This document shows positions 1-7,424 of a stretch of DNA of 39,540 bases, piece by piece (position 1 is the stretch's first letter; every line of letters starts with the position of its first letter). Location: NCBI GenBank assembly GCA_021813805.1, contig JAKAJL010000033.1, positions 1-39,540 on the forward strand, written 5' to 3'. Position numbers and translations under genes: made by a program. Source of the stretch: Pseudomonadota bacterium (GTDB lineage: Bacteria > Pseudomonadota > Alphaproteobacteria > Rhizobiales > Beijerinckiaceae). The notes beneath the pieces are model-generated. The model made no database searches and was not told where the DNA came from. It saw only the letters and a list, made by a program, of their open reading frames with translations.

Positions 1-178
1 TGGCCATATGCCGCGACATGCGCGACTGGCTCGCCTCGACTTTCCCCATCAGCTCGCAAACGCAATGTTCCTCGCCGTCCCACAGAAGGCGAATCGCGGC
101 AAGGCGGGTGGGCTCGGCCAAGGCGGAAAGAACGGAGACGATATCTTGGATGAGCCGCGTATCTGCCAGGAAGCGCAT
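1..178 (-). CDS. ArsR/SmtB-family transcriptional regulator, N-terminal part (3' end outside window)
   Basis: The reverse strand reads 59 codons of a winged-helix repressor before the window ends. After an N-terminal helix comes the family signature LAEPTRLAAIRLL (about residues 20-32). It is followed by HCVCEL (residues 39-43), matching the Cys-x-Cys metal site of arsenic-type ArsR (ELCVCDL), and by the recognition helix ASQSRMSRHMA. Such dimers leave DNA when As(III) or another soft metal binds the cysteines. The Cys pair favours metalloid sensing over the metal-free SahR or BigR branches, but the ligand is an inference. ATG at 178 was chosen; an in-frame TTG about 24 bases upstream is possible. 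The gene diverges from dapD. A fused C-terminal domain cannot be excluded because the gene is cut. Confidence 0.82.
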   Translation of the reverse strand, partial: MRFLADTRLIQDIVSVLSALAEPTRLAAIRLLWDGEEHCVCELMGKVEASQSRMSRHMA

Positions 179-200
179 ATGCGCTTTGATGCATATCAAA
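172..200. promoter_or_regulatory. Candidate operator: two palindromes at the ArsR start
   Basis: AGCGCATATGCGCT (172-185) is a perfect 14-base palindrome covering the ArsR start codon. It abuts TTTGAT-N4-ATCAAA (185-200), a 6-base inverted repeat. ArsR-family operators are short AT-containing inverted repeats near the regulator's own promoter, so autoregulation fits. Which palindrome is bound, and whether dapD is affected, is unknown. Confidence 0.4.
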
Positions 201-300
201 CATGGCCGCGGTTCATTTCCAATGGCTCGCCGCGACCTTGACTTCCGGGCGCCAAAGCCCGAAACCACGAACCAAACAATTTCAAGCTAGGGAAACGCCC

Positions 301-1155
301 ATGCCGCACGCGCTCGCGACCATCATCGAAGCCGCCTTCGAGGATCGCGCCAAGATCACGCCCGACACAGGCGGCGACATCCGCCATGCCGTCGATTCGG
401 CGCTGAACCTGCTCGATTCCGGCAAGGTCCGCGTGGCGGAAAAGATTCCCGGCGCCACCGGCAAGAATTCCTGGACGGTCAATCAATGGCTGAAAAAGGC
501 CGTGCTGCTGTCCTTCCGTCTCAACGAGTTGAGCGTCGTTCCCGGCGGCCCCGGAACCGCGACCTGGTACGACAAGGTGCCGTCGAAATTCGAAGGCTGG
601 GGCGCCAAGGACCATGCGGCGGCGGGCTTCCGCTCCGTTCCCGGCTGCATCGTGCGCCACTCGGCCTATATCGCGCCGGGCGTGGTTCTGCTGCCGAGCT
701 TCGTCAATCTCGGCGCTCATGTGGACACCGGCACCATGGTGGACACCTGGTGCACCGTCGGCTCCTGCGCCCAGATCGGCAAGAATGTCCATTTGTCCGG
801 CGGCGTCGGCATCGGCGGCGTGCTGGAGCCGCTCCAGGCCAGCCCGACCATCATCGAGGACAATTGTTTTATTGGCGCGCGCTCCGAAGTCGTGGAAGGC
901 GTGATCGTCGGCGAAGGCTCGGTGATTTCGATGGGCGTCTATATCGGCGCCTCGACCAAGATCGTGGACCGCAAGAGCGGCGAGGTCCACATGGGCTATA
1001 TCCCGCCTTTCTCGGTGGTGGTTTCCGGCAACCTGCCCGGCAAGCCCCTGCCCGACGGAACGCCCGGCCCCTCGACCTATTGCGCGGTCATCGTCAAGAC
1101 CGTGGACGCCCAAACCCGCTCCAAGACCGGCATCAACGAGCTTTTGCGCGACTGA
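301..1155 (+). CDS. dapD: 2,3,4,5-tetrahydropyridine-2,6-dicarboxylate N-succinyltransferase (DapD)
   Basis: This cytoplasmic enzyme transfers succinyl from succinyl-CoA to tetrahydrodipicolinate, a step to meso-diaminopimelate for peptidoglycan and to lysine. The product is 284 aa, the usual length. An N-terminal helical domain (about 1-100) precedes a left-handed beta-helix made of hexapeptide repeats, with recognisable blocks such as [22 protein letters not shown] and [10 protein letters not shown] around residues 120-185. A short C-terminal domain ends in [11 protein letters not shown]. The start at 301 is preferred because homology begins there and an AGGG element lies 8-11 bases upstream; the open frame extends 33 codons further without recognisable protein. 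dapE follows after a single base, so the two are almost certainly cotranscribed. Confidence 0.97.
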   Translation: MPHALATIIEAAFEDRAKITPDTGGDIRHAVDSALNLLDSGKVRVAEKIPGATGKNSWTVNQWLKKAVLLSFRLNELSVVPGGPGTATWYDKVPSKFEGWGAKDHAAAGFRSVPGCIVRHSAYIAPGVVLLPSFVNLGAHVDTGTMVDTWCTVGSCAQIGKNVHLSGGVGIGGVLEPLQASPTIIEDNCFIGARSEVVEGVIVGEGSVISMGVYIGASTKIVDRKSGEVHMGYIPPFSVVVSGNLPGKPLPDGTPGPSTYCAVIVKTVDAQTRSKTGINELLRD

Positions 1156-1156
1156 C

Positions 1157-2320
1157 ATGGATGGCGAAACCAGCACCGGCGTCGCGCTGGCCCAGGACCT
1201 GATCCGCCGGCCCTCGGTCACGCCCGCCGACGCCGGCGCCCTCGACATCTTGCAGACCCGACTCCTCGCCGCGGGCTTTCGTGTCCAGCGCCTGCCGTTT
1301 TCCGAACCCGGCACGCCGGACATCGACAATCTCTACGCCCGGATCGGCGACAGCGCGCCGTTCCTGCTGTTCGCCGGCCATACCGATGTCGTCCCGCCCG
1401 GCGATCCCGCCAAATGGACCCTTGATCCTTTCGCGGGCGAAATCCGCTCGGGCGAGCTCTACGGACGCGGCGCCGCCGACATGAAGGGCGGCATCGCGGC
1501 CTTCGCCGCCGCGGCTTTCGCTTTTCTCGAAAAACATGGCCTGCCGAAAAAAGGCTCGATCGGCTTTCTCATCACCGGCGACGAGGAAGGCCCCGCCATC
1601 AACGGCACTGTGAAAATGCTGCAATGGCTTGCCGAGAAAGGCGAGACATTCGATCATTGCGTGGTCGGCGAGCCGACCAACGTCCAGGACCTCGGCGACA
1701 CGATCAAGATCGGCCGCCGCGGCTCGCTCAACGGCCGCCTGCGGGTTTTGGGCAAACAGGGCCATGTCGGCTATCCCCATCGCGCCGACAACGCGGTTCC
1801 CCACCTGCTGGCTTTGTGCGCGGCGCTGAAGCAGGATGCGCTCGACCGGGGCTCCGACTGGTTCGAGGCCTCCAATCTCGAAATCACCTCGATCGACATC
1901 GGCAATGAGGCGACCAATGTCATTCCCGGCGAAGCGCGGGTGCGGTTCAACATCCGCTTCAATGACCTGTGGACCCCCGAAACATTAAAGGCCGAGATAC
2001 GTCGCCGGCTCGAATCCGCGCGTCCGCCGGAAAATTTCGAATTGAGCTTCGATCCCTGCAACGCCGTGTCTTTCGTCACCCAGCCCGGCCCCTTCACCGA
2101 ACTGGTGACGCAGGCCATCGAAGCCGAAACCGGACGCCGGCCGGAATTGTCCACCTCCGGCGGCACCTCCGACGCCCGATTCATAGCGACCTATGGCCCG
2201 GTGGTCGAATTCGGCCTGGTCGGCAAGACCATGCACCAGATCGACGAGCGGGTTGCGGTGGCCGACATCGATCGTTTGATGAAAATCTACGAGCGTATCC
2301 TGAGCGCCTATTTCAGTTGA
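1157..2320 (+). CDS. dapE: Succinyl-diaminopimelate desuccinylase (DapE)
   Basis: This M20-family dizinc hydrolase removes succinate from N-succinyl-LL-diaminopimelate, two steps after DapD. The 387-aa product has the M20 metal ligands in order: GHTDV (His75), [10 protein letters not shown] (Asp108, bridging), GDEEG (catalytic Glu143 and ligand Glu144), GEPT (Glu172) and a C-terminal MHQIDE histidine. The dimerisation domain lies roughly between residues 180 and 295 ([23 protein letters not shown]). The ATG lies one base after the dapD stop, which implies translational coupling. Together these genes show use of the succinylase branch of diaminopimelate synthesis. Confidence 0.97.
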   Translation: MDGETSTGVALAQDLIRRPSVTPADAGALDILQTRLLAAGFRVQRLPFSEPGTPDIDNLYARIGDSAPFLLFAGHTDVVPPGDPAKWTLDPFAGEIRSGELYGRGAADMKGGIAAFAAAAFAFLEKHGLPKKGSIGFLITGDEEGPAINGTVKMLQWLAEKGETFDHCVVGEPTNVQDLGDTIKIGRRGSLNGRLRVLGKQGHVGYPHRADNAVPHLLALCAALKQDALDRGSDWFEASNLEITSIDIGNEATNVIPGEARVRFNIRFNDLWTPETLKAEIRRRLESARPPENFELSFDPCNAVSFVTQPGPFTELVTQAIEAETGRRPELSTSGGTSDARFIATYGPVVEFGLVGKTMHQIDERVAVADIDRLMKIYERILSAYFS

Positions 2321-2453
2321 AGACCTCTCCCCTCCCCTCGCCGGCTCTACGCGGGCGAAAAACCTCCTGTCGCGCCGCGCTTATCCCTATCTCCCGCCGT
2401 TCGGATGAACTAAACTGTTGCATTTCCAGAGACGAAACGTATTTTCGTCGTCT

Positions 2454-3560
2454 ATGTTATGGCTGGTCGACATAGACAGTGCCGTCGCCGATAAAACGCT
2501 CGGCGAGGACGCCGGCGCTGAGCTGAAACGGCGCGCCCGACAGTCGATGATCAATTACGCGGTCAATCTGGCGCTGTTCGCCGGCGTGCTGATGGTGCTC
2601 GGCGGCGCGGCGGCCTGGCTCGAAGACCGCCGCGCCCTGGCGGCTCTCGGATTCGGGATCGCCGTACTCGGAGCGGCCGCGCTCGTTGGCGGCGGGCCCC
2701 AGATTCGTCTGGTCGCCAATGCGGCCGCCATCATCGGCGTCACCCTGGCGCTCGGGGCCTCGGCGCAATTGCTGCTCGATGCCTTCGGTCGCCCTCTCGT
2801 TCTCGGAATGCTGATCGGCGCGCCCTGCGTCATCGTGGGCAGCGCACTGCGCCGCGCCGCGCCGGATAAACTATTGGTTCTGGGCGGCTGGATATTTCTT
2901 CTTGGCGTCGCAATCCACATCGCCGGCATCTTGATGACCCCGGCGGAACCCGATTTCGGTTGGTTGGTTTTCTCTTATATTGCGACCTTGCTCATCGGAT
3001 GCGGTTTTTTGCTGGACGTTCGATTCGTGACCGCTCTCTCCATCGTTCCGCTGGCCACGGCTTTATCGTCCCGCGCCTTTTACCAGCATGCGACCTACGG
3101 CGTGGCGATTTACGAGCCGACACTCACCATCCTTCAGATGACCGTCGTCGCCGCGCTCGCCTTCCTCGTCTCCGCCCATTATCCGGAGCGGGTCGCGCGC
3201 CATGCGCGAATCCTCGGCCATTTGGCGATCATCTGGATCAACATGGCCTTTTGGATCGGCTCGCTATGGGGCGACGATGTCGGCTCTCATTTATGGCATC
3301 CTCACAAACCTTTTCTCGTCATTGGCGATGGTGTGTTTTCGGTGGTGTGGGCGGCCGTCATATTGGCGCTCGGCGCATGGGGCGCCATGACCTCGCGCAG
3401 AGCCGTACTCAATATCGCCGTCACCTTCGGGGCCATTCACTTTTATACCCAATATTTCGAACATTTGCAGGCAACGCCGGCCGCCTTCGTTTTCGCCGGC
3501 GTCATCGCGATTCTCGGCGGCTGGGCTCTCTGGACTTACAATCGGCGGATAGCGCCCTAA
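2454..3560 (+). CDS. Polytopic inner-membrane protein, DUF2157-like, unknown function
   Basis: The product (368 aa from ATG 2454) has a short cytoplasmic N-terminus rich in Lys and Arg (ELKRRARQSMI) followed by about eleven or twelve hydrophobic stretches. That architecture resembles DUF2157-type predicted membrane proteins. The C-terminal segment GAIHFYTQYFEHL is the most family-like part. No catalytic motif is visible, so no function is proposed. A TTG at 2418 would add 12 residues; no strong Shine-Dalgarno decides between them. Base composition is more AT-rich than in flanking genes, and both sides carry short CTCTCCCC-type intergenic sequence. Its downstream neighbour is convergent, so it is probably monocistronic. 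Confidence 0.75.
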   Translation: MLWLVDIDSAVADKTLGEDAGAELKRRARQSMINYAVNLALFAGVLMVLGGAAAWLEDRRALAALGFGIAVLGAAALVGGGPQIRLVANAAAIIGVTLALGASAQLLLDAFGRPLVLGMLIGAPCVIVGSALRRAAPDKLLVLGGWIFLLGVAIHIAGILMTPAEPDFGWLVFSYIATLLIGCGFLLDVRFVTALSIVPLATALSSRAFYQHATYGVAIYEPTLTILQMTVVAALAFLVSAHYPERVARHARILGHLAIIWINMAFWIGSLWGDDVGSHLWHPHKPFLVIGDGVFSVVWAAVILALGAWGAMTSRRAVLNIAVTFGAIHFYTQYFEHLQATPAAFVFAGVIAILGGWALWTYNRRIAP

Positions 3561-3703
3561 GAGTCCATGCTGCGGCGACGAAAGCTTGAGCGCAAGCCCG
3601 GTCGACGAGCTCCTCCTTACGCCAAGGCGGGGAGAGGGATGACAGCGCTCCGGCCCTGGGGGCCTGAATCAGCGGCAAAGTCGAGGGAAGCAAGAAGACC
3701 TCC

Positions 3704-4441
3704 CTATTGCCGCGAATTGAATTCTTGGACAAAAACCCATTCATCCGGCCCCGGATTGTCGCGCAGCCTGCGCACGCGATCGACCAGGATTTCGTCGGCG
3801 CCGGTCGGAAATTTCTCCATCGTCTCCTCGATAAAGGCGTCGAGCGGCATCGCACGCGGATTGCCGACGCCGCCCGCCGCTTCGGTCTGCACCCAGGGCG
3901 GCGCCAGTTCCAGAACCCGCACTGAACTTCCCTTCAGGCGGACGCGCAGCGACAGGGTCCAGGAATGAAGCGCCGCCTTGGTCGCCGAATAGACCGCCGA
4001 ATGGGCAAGCGGGGTGAAGGCCAGCCCCGATGTGACATTGACGACGGCGGCCGAAGGTTTGGTCTTCAAATGCTCGATCAGGGCCGAGGTCATGCGGATC
4101 GGCCCGAGCAGATTGGTCTCGACCATCGCGACCGTCCTGAAATCGTCCATGACGCCGCCGCTCTTGTCGCCCCCCATGATCCCCGCATTGTTGATGAGGA
4201 CATTGACTTGCGCGTGATGTTTCACCAGCCAGGCGGCGACGCGTCCGATGCTCGCGGGATCGCGTATGTCGATCTCGTGGTAAGCCATGCCGGGGCAGGC
4301 TTCCGTCGTCTCCATCAAGGGCGCCTGGCGCCGCCCGGCGATGATCACCTGGTTGCCCAGAGCGTGAAAGGCTTTGGCGAGACCTTGCCCAATCCCCGTG
4401 CCGCCCCCCGTGATGAAGATCGTGTTGCCGGTCATTTTCAT
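3704..4441 (-). CDS. Short-chain dehydrogenase/reductase, DltE-like
   Basis: A classical SDR of 245 aa. The Rossmann motif TGGGTGIGQGLA is near residues 11-22, NNAG near residue 85, and the catalytic Ser in NVTSGLAF precedes YSATKAAL with the active-site Tyr and Lys. The sequence best fits the DltE-like group (COG3967), whose substrates are mostly unknown. The GRR after the second beta strand (IIAGRRQ) suggests NADP(H), since basic residues there bind the 2'-phosphate; this is inference. ATG 4441 has GGGAGA six bases upstream; an internal ATG two codons later is less well placed. It converges with the membrane protein gene and diverges from rpiA. Confidence 0.9.
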   Translation of the reverse strand: MKMTGNTIFITGGGTGIGQGLAKAFHALGNQVIIAGRRQAPLMETTEACPGMAYHEIDIRDPASIGRVAAWLVKHHAQVNVLINNAGIMGGDKSGGVMDDFRTVAMVETNLLGPIRMTSALIEHLKTKPSAAVVNVTSGLAFTPLAHSAVYSATKAALHSWTLSLRVRLKGSSVRVLELAPPWVQTEAAGGVGNPRAMPLDAFIEETMEKFPTGADEILVDRVRRLRDNPGPDEWVFVQEFNSRQ

Positions 4442-4476
4442 GAGGCGTCTCCCACCGGTTTCCTGTCAGATCGATC

Positions 4477-4506
4477 TTGACCGCGGCGCTTGCAAGTTCG
4501 GCTATT
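4477..4506 (+). promoter_or_regulatory. Candidate sigma-70 promoter of rpiA
   Basis: TTGACC (4477-4482) and GCTATT (4501-4506) are separated by 18 bases. They resemble alphaproteobacterial housekeeping -35 and -10 elements and lie 53-82 bases before the rpiA start. This is consensus matching only. Confidence 0.4.
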
Positions 4507-4544
4507 CCGCATTAGGCCAAAAGAATAAGACAATAAGGAATAGC
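4501..4544. repeat. Inverted repeat in the rpiA leader
   Basis: GCTATTCC (4501-4508) is perfectly repeated as GGAATAGC (4537-4544) across a 28-base A-rich spacer. It ends just before the rpiA ribosome-binding site AGAGGAG. The left arm overlaps the candidate -10 box. It could be a repressor operator or an RNA stem near the ribosome-binding site. Confidence 0.45.
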
Positions 4545-4558
4545 AAGAGGAGCGCGCC

Positions 4559-5272
4559 TTGGACCATTCCCTTATCGAATCGCTGAAAAGGCAGGCCGCC
4601 GAACGCGCCGCCACGCTTGTGCGCTCCGGCATGAGACTGGGACTCGGCACCGGCTCGACCGCCGCCCATTTCGTCGATTGCATCGGCGAGAAGGCGCGCG
4701 ACGGGCTCGACGTGATCTGCGTGCCGACCTCGGAGCGCACTCGCCTGCAGGCCGAGGGCTGGAACCTGCGCCTCTCTACGCTCGACGAGACGCCCGAACT
4801 CGACCTGACCGTGGACGGCGCCGATGAGTTCGACGCCAAGCTCCGCCTCATCAAGGGCGGCGGCGGCGCCTTGTTGCGCGAAAAAATCGTCGCGGCGGCC
4901 TCGAAGCGCATGGTGGTCATCACCGACGCCAGCAAGGAGATCGCCCAGCTCGGCCGCTTCAAGCTGCCAGTCGAGGTCGATCGCTTCGGCCTCAACGCGA
5001 CGCGCCGCCATATCGAGGACGCGGCGCAGACCTGCGGCTGCCATGGCCCGATCGTGCTGCGCAAGGCCGAGGGCGACAGGGACTATCTCACCGACGGCGG
5101 CCATCCGATCTTCGATTGCGATTTCCGCGTCATCCCCGACCCCGACGCCCTCGCCGTCGCCCTCAACGCCATTCCCGGCGTGGTCGAACACGGCCTGTTC
5201 ATCGGCATGGCCAGCGCGGTGATCGTCGCCGATGCGGCGGGCGTCCGCGTGGTCGGCAAACTGGAAGTCTGA
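4559..5272 (+). CDS. rpiA: Ribose-5-phosphate isomerase A (RpiA)
   Basis: RpiA interconverts ribose 5-phosphate and ribulose 5-phosphate in the non-oxidative pentose phosphate pathway. The 237-aa protein shows the phosphate-binding loop GLGTGSTA (about 28-35), DGADE (86-90) and [11 protein letters not shown] (99-109) with the catalytic Glu108. The C-terminus has the typical VVEHGLF segment. The start is TTG at 4559, with GAGGAG about six bases upstream and family homology from [14 protein letters not shown]. No ATG lies close by. gor starts 19 bases after the stop, so ribose metabolism and glutathione redox appear cotranscribed. Confidence 0.95.
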   Translation: MDHSLIESLKRQAAERAATLVRSGMRLGLGTGSTAAHFVDCIGEKARDGLDVICVPTSERTRLQAEGWNLRLSTLDETPELDLTVDGADEFDAKLRLIKGGGGALLREKIVAAASKRMVVITDASKEIAQLGRFKLPVEVDRFGLNATRRHIEDAAQTCGCHGPIVLRKAEGDRDYLTDGGHPIFDCDFRVIPDPDALAVALNAIPGVVEHGLFIGMASAVIVADAAGVRVVGKLEV

Positions 5273-5291
5273 ATTTGGCAGGAGCCCGCCG

Positions 5292-6677
5292 ATGAGCGAA
5301 TTCGAGACCGATTTTTTCGTCATCGGCGCGGGTTCGGGCGGGGTGCGCGCCGCGCGCATCTCTTCTGGGCATGGCGCGAAAGTCATGATCGCCGAGGAAT
5401 TCCGCATCGGCGGAACCTGCGTGATCCGCGGCTGCGTGCCGAAAAAGCTCTATGTCTACGCCTCGCGCTTCGCCGATGATTTCGCCGACGCCCAGGCCTT
5501 CGGCTGGCGCCTTGCCCACAAGCCGGAATTTGACTGGCCCAAGCTTGTCGCCGCCAAGGAAGGCGAAATTTCGCGCCTGTCCCGCATCTACGAGGCCAAT
5601 CTCCTCAAGGCCGGCGTCGATATTTTCCAGGAGCGCGCCGAAATCCTCGGCCCCCATGAAGTGCGGCTGATGCAATCCGGTCGCGTCGTCACGGCCAGAA
5701 ACATTCTGGTGGCGACCGGCGCCGCCCCGCAAATGCAGCCCGCCATTCCCGGCGTCGAACATGCCATCAGCTCCAACGAGATTTTCGACCTGCCGGAATT
5801 TCCCAAAAAACTCGCAGTGGTCGGCGGCGGCTATATCGCGGTGGAATTCGCCAGCATTTTCGCCCGGCTCGGCGCCCATGTGACCCTCCTCTTCCGCGCC
5901 GACAATGTTTTGCGCGGCTTTGACGAGACCTTGCGCCGGGGCCTGCGCGACGCTTTGGCCGAGGCGGAAGTGGACCAGCGTTTCGGCGTATTGCCCACTT
6001 CGATCACAAAAACCGCGCACGGACTCGACCTCACGCTGTCCGACCATTCCAACCTTCAAGTCGATCAGGTGCTGATCGCCACTGGCCGGGCGCCCCATAC
6101 CGAAGGGCTCGGCCTGGAAAAGGCCGGGGTCGAGACTGACGAAATCGGCGCGATCAAGGTCGACGCCCGCAATGCGACCAACATTCCCTCGATCCATGCC
6201 GTCGGCGACGTCACCAACCGCGTCAATCTGACGCCGGTCGCGATCCGCGAAGGCCATCTCTTGGCCGACCGCCTGTTCGGCGGCGCGGACGACGAAGTCG
6301 ATTACGATTTGATCCCCACCGCCGTTTTCACCACGCCGGAAATCGGCACGGTCGGCCTGACCGAAGCCGAGGCGCGGAAAACCCATGATTGCGTCGACAT
6401 CTACCAGACCTCGTTCCGGCCGATGAAGGCGACGCTGTCCGGCGGCCCTGAAAAGGTGATCATGAAAATCGTGGTCTGCGGCGAGAGCGATCAGGTGCTC
6501 GGCGTCCATATTCTCGGCGAAGGGGCCGGCGAAATGGCGCAGCTGCTTGCGATTTCCCTGCGTCTGGGCGCAACGAAATCCGATTTCGACGCCACCATGG
6601 CGCTCCACCCTTCGGCGGCGGAGGAACTGGTCACCTTGCGCAACCGCACGGCGCGGCATACGCGCGACGAGGAATGA
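5292..6677 (+). CDS. gor: Glutathione-disulfide reductase (NADPH)
   Basis: This flavoprotein reduces glutathione disulfide with NADPH. The 461-aa product begins with the FAD motif GAGSGGVRAAR. The redox disulfide follows in GGTCVIRGCVPKK (Cys43, Cys48). The NADPH domain has GGGYIAVEFAS and the basic residues LLFRADNVLRGFDE that select NADPH. A second FAD motif, IHAVGDV, and the dimer-domain active site LHPSAAEE (His439, Glu444) complete the protein. The PS in HPSAAEE and the Arg residues separate it from dihydrolipoamide dehydrogenase. ATG 5292 has AGGAG upstream; the open frame continues 20 codons upstream, overlapping rpiA. The next gene starts at the base after the stop codon. Confidence 0.95.
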   Translation: MSEFETDFFVIGAGSGGVRAARISSGHGAKVMIAEEFRIGGTCVIRGCVPKKLYVYASRFADDFADAQAFGWRLAHKPEFDWPKLVAAKEGEISRLSRIYEANLLKAGVDIFQERAEILGPHEVRLMQSGRVVTARNILVATGAAPQMQPAIPGVEHAISSNEIFDLPEFPKKLAVVGGGYIAVEFASIFARLGAHVTLLFRADNVLRGFDETLRRGLRDALAEAEVDQRFGVLPTSITKTAHGLDLTLSDHSNLQVDQVLIATGRAPHTEGLGLEKAGVETDEIGAIKVDARNATNIPSIHAVGDVTNRVNLTPVAIREGHLLADRLFGGADDEVDYDLIPTAVFTTPEIGTVGLTEAEARKTHDCVDIYQTSFRPMKATLSGGPEKVIMKIVVCGESDQVLGVHILGEGAGEMAQLLAISLRLGATKSDFDATMALHPSAAEELVTLRNRTARHTRDEE

Positions 6678-7340
6678 ATGTGCGGCAGGTTCGCGATCAC
6701 GTCTCCGCCTGAAGCCGTCCGCGCTTATTTCCGCTATGTCGAACAGCCCAATTTTCCGCCGCGCTACAATATCGCGCCGACGCAGCCCATCCCGATCGTC
6801 ACGGCAGAGCGGGACGCGCGCCATTTCAAGCTTGCGCGCTGGGGCTTTCTGCCCGGCTTCGTCAAGGACCCCAGGGATTTCCCGCTCATCATCAACGCCC
6901 GCGCCGAGACGCTTCGCCAGAAGCCGAGCTTTCGCGCCGCGTTAAGGCGCAGGCGCTGCCTGATCCCCGCCGACGCCTGGTATGAATGGCGCGCCGAGGG
7001 CAAGGGCCGCAAGACTCCCTTCCTGCTGCGCCGGCGCGGCGCCGGCCTGATGGGTTTCGCGGGGCTGTGGGAGACTTACGCCGATCCTTCCGGCGGCGAG
7101 ATCGACACCGCCTGCATCGTCACGACCAACGCCAATGGCGCGACGGTCGCGATCCACGACCGCATGCCGGCCCTGATCGAGCCCGGGGATTACAACGCCT
7201 GGCTCGATCCCGACGAGACTGTGCCGCCCCCGCTCCACCTGCTGCGTCCGGCGGACGACGCGGCAATCGAATTCTTCGCCATCTCGCCGCTGGTCAATCG
7301 CACCGTCCATGACGGGCCGGAGATTCAAAAGCCGGCTTGA
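6678..7340 (+). CDS. SOS response-associated peptidase family protein (SRAP, YedK/HMCES type)
   Basis: SRAP proteins form a covalent thiazolidine crosslink with abasic sites in single-stranded DNA and shield them from error-prone processing. The 220-aa protein has all family residues: Cys2 immediately after the initiator Met (MCGRF), Asn73 in NARAE, Glu103 in WYEW and His160 in IHDRMP. Spacing matches E. coli YedK. The ATG directly follows the gor TGA (TGAATG), so translation is probably coupled. Removal of the initiator Met is required for activity, and a Cys at position 2 permits this. Linkage to gor suggests a role in oxidative DNA damage, which is inference. Confidence 0.95.
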   Translation: MCGRFAITSPPEAVRAYFRYVEQPNFPPRYNIAPTQPIPIVTAERDARHFKLARWGFLPGFVKDPRDFPLIINARAETLRQKPSFRAALRRRRCLIPADAWYEWRAEGKGRKTPFLLRRRGAGLMGFAGLWETYADPSGGEIDTACIVTTNANGATVAIHDRMPALIEPGDYNAWLDPDETVPPPLHLLRPADDAAIEFFAISPLVNRTVHDGPEIQKPA

Positions 7341-7424
7341 CCCGACGGCCGCCGCCGTAACGGAACCGAAAGTGGTAATATAAAAAATCTCACAACTCCT
7401 TTGATCGGCGCGGTCCCGAAAACC

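Noticed and set aside
238-266. TTGACT-N17-GAAACC as a dapD promoter, and the CGGGC/GCCCG stem as a riboswitch
   Set aside because: The -10 is poor, and the short stem lacks the conserved core of any SAM or lysine riboswitch I know.
8-290. Two overlapping plus-strand ORFs at the left edge
   Set aside because: They are shadows of the ArsR-family gene, whose protein is clearly readable on the minus strand.
196-1329. 377-codon minus-strand ORF
   Set aside because: It lies opposite dapD and has the His/Asp/Gly-rich composition of an antisense shadow; dapD is unambiguous.
5199-6824. 541-codon minus-strand ORF
   Set aside because: Antisense shadow of gor with no recognisable domain.
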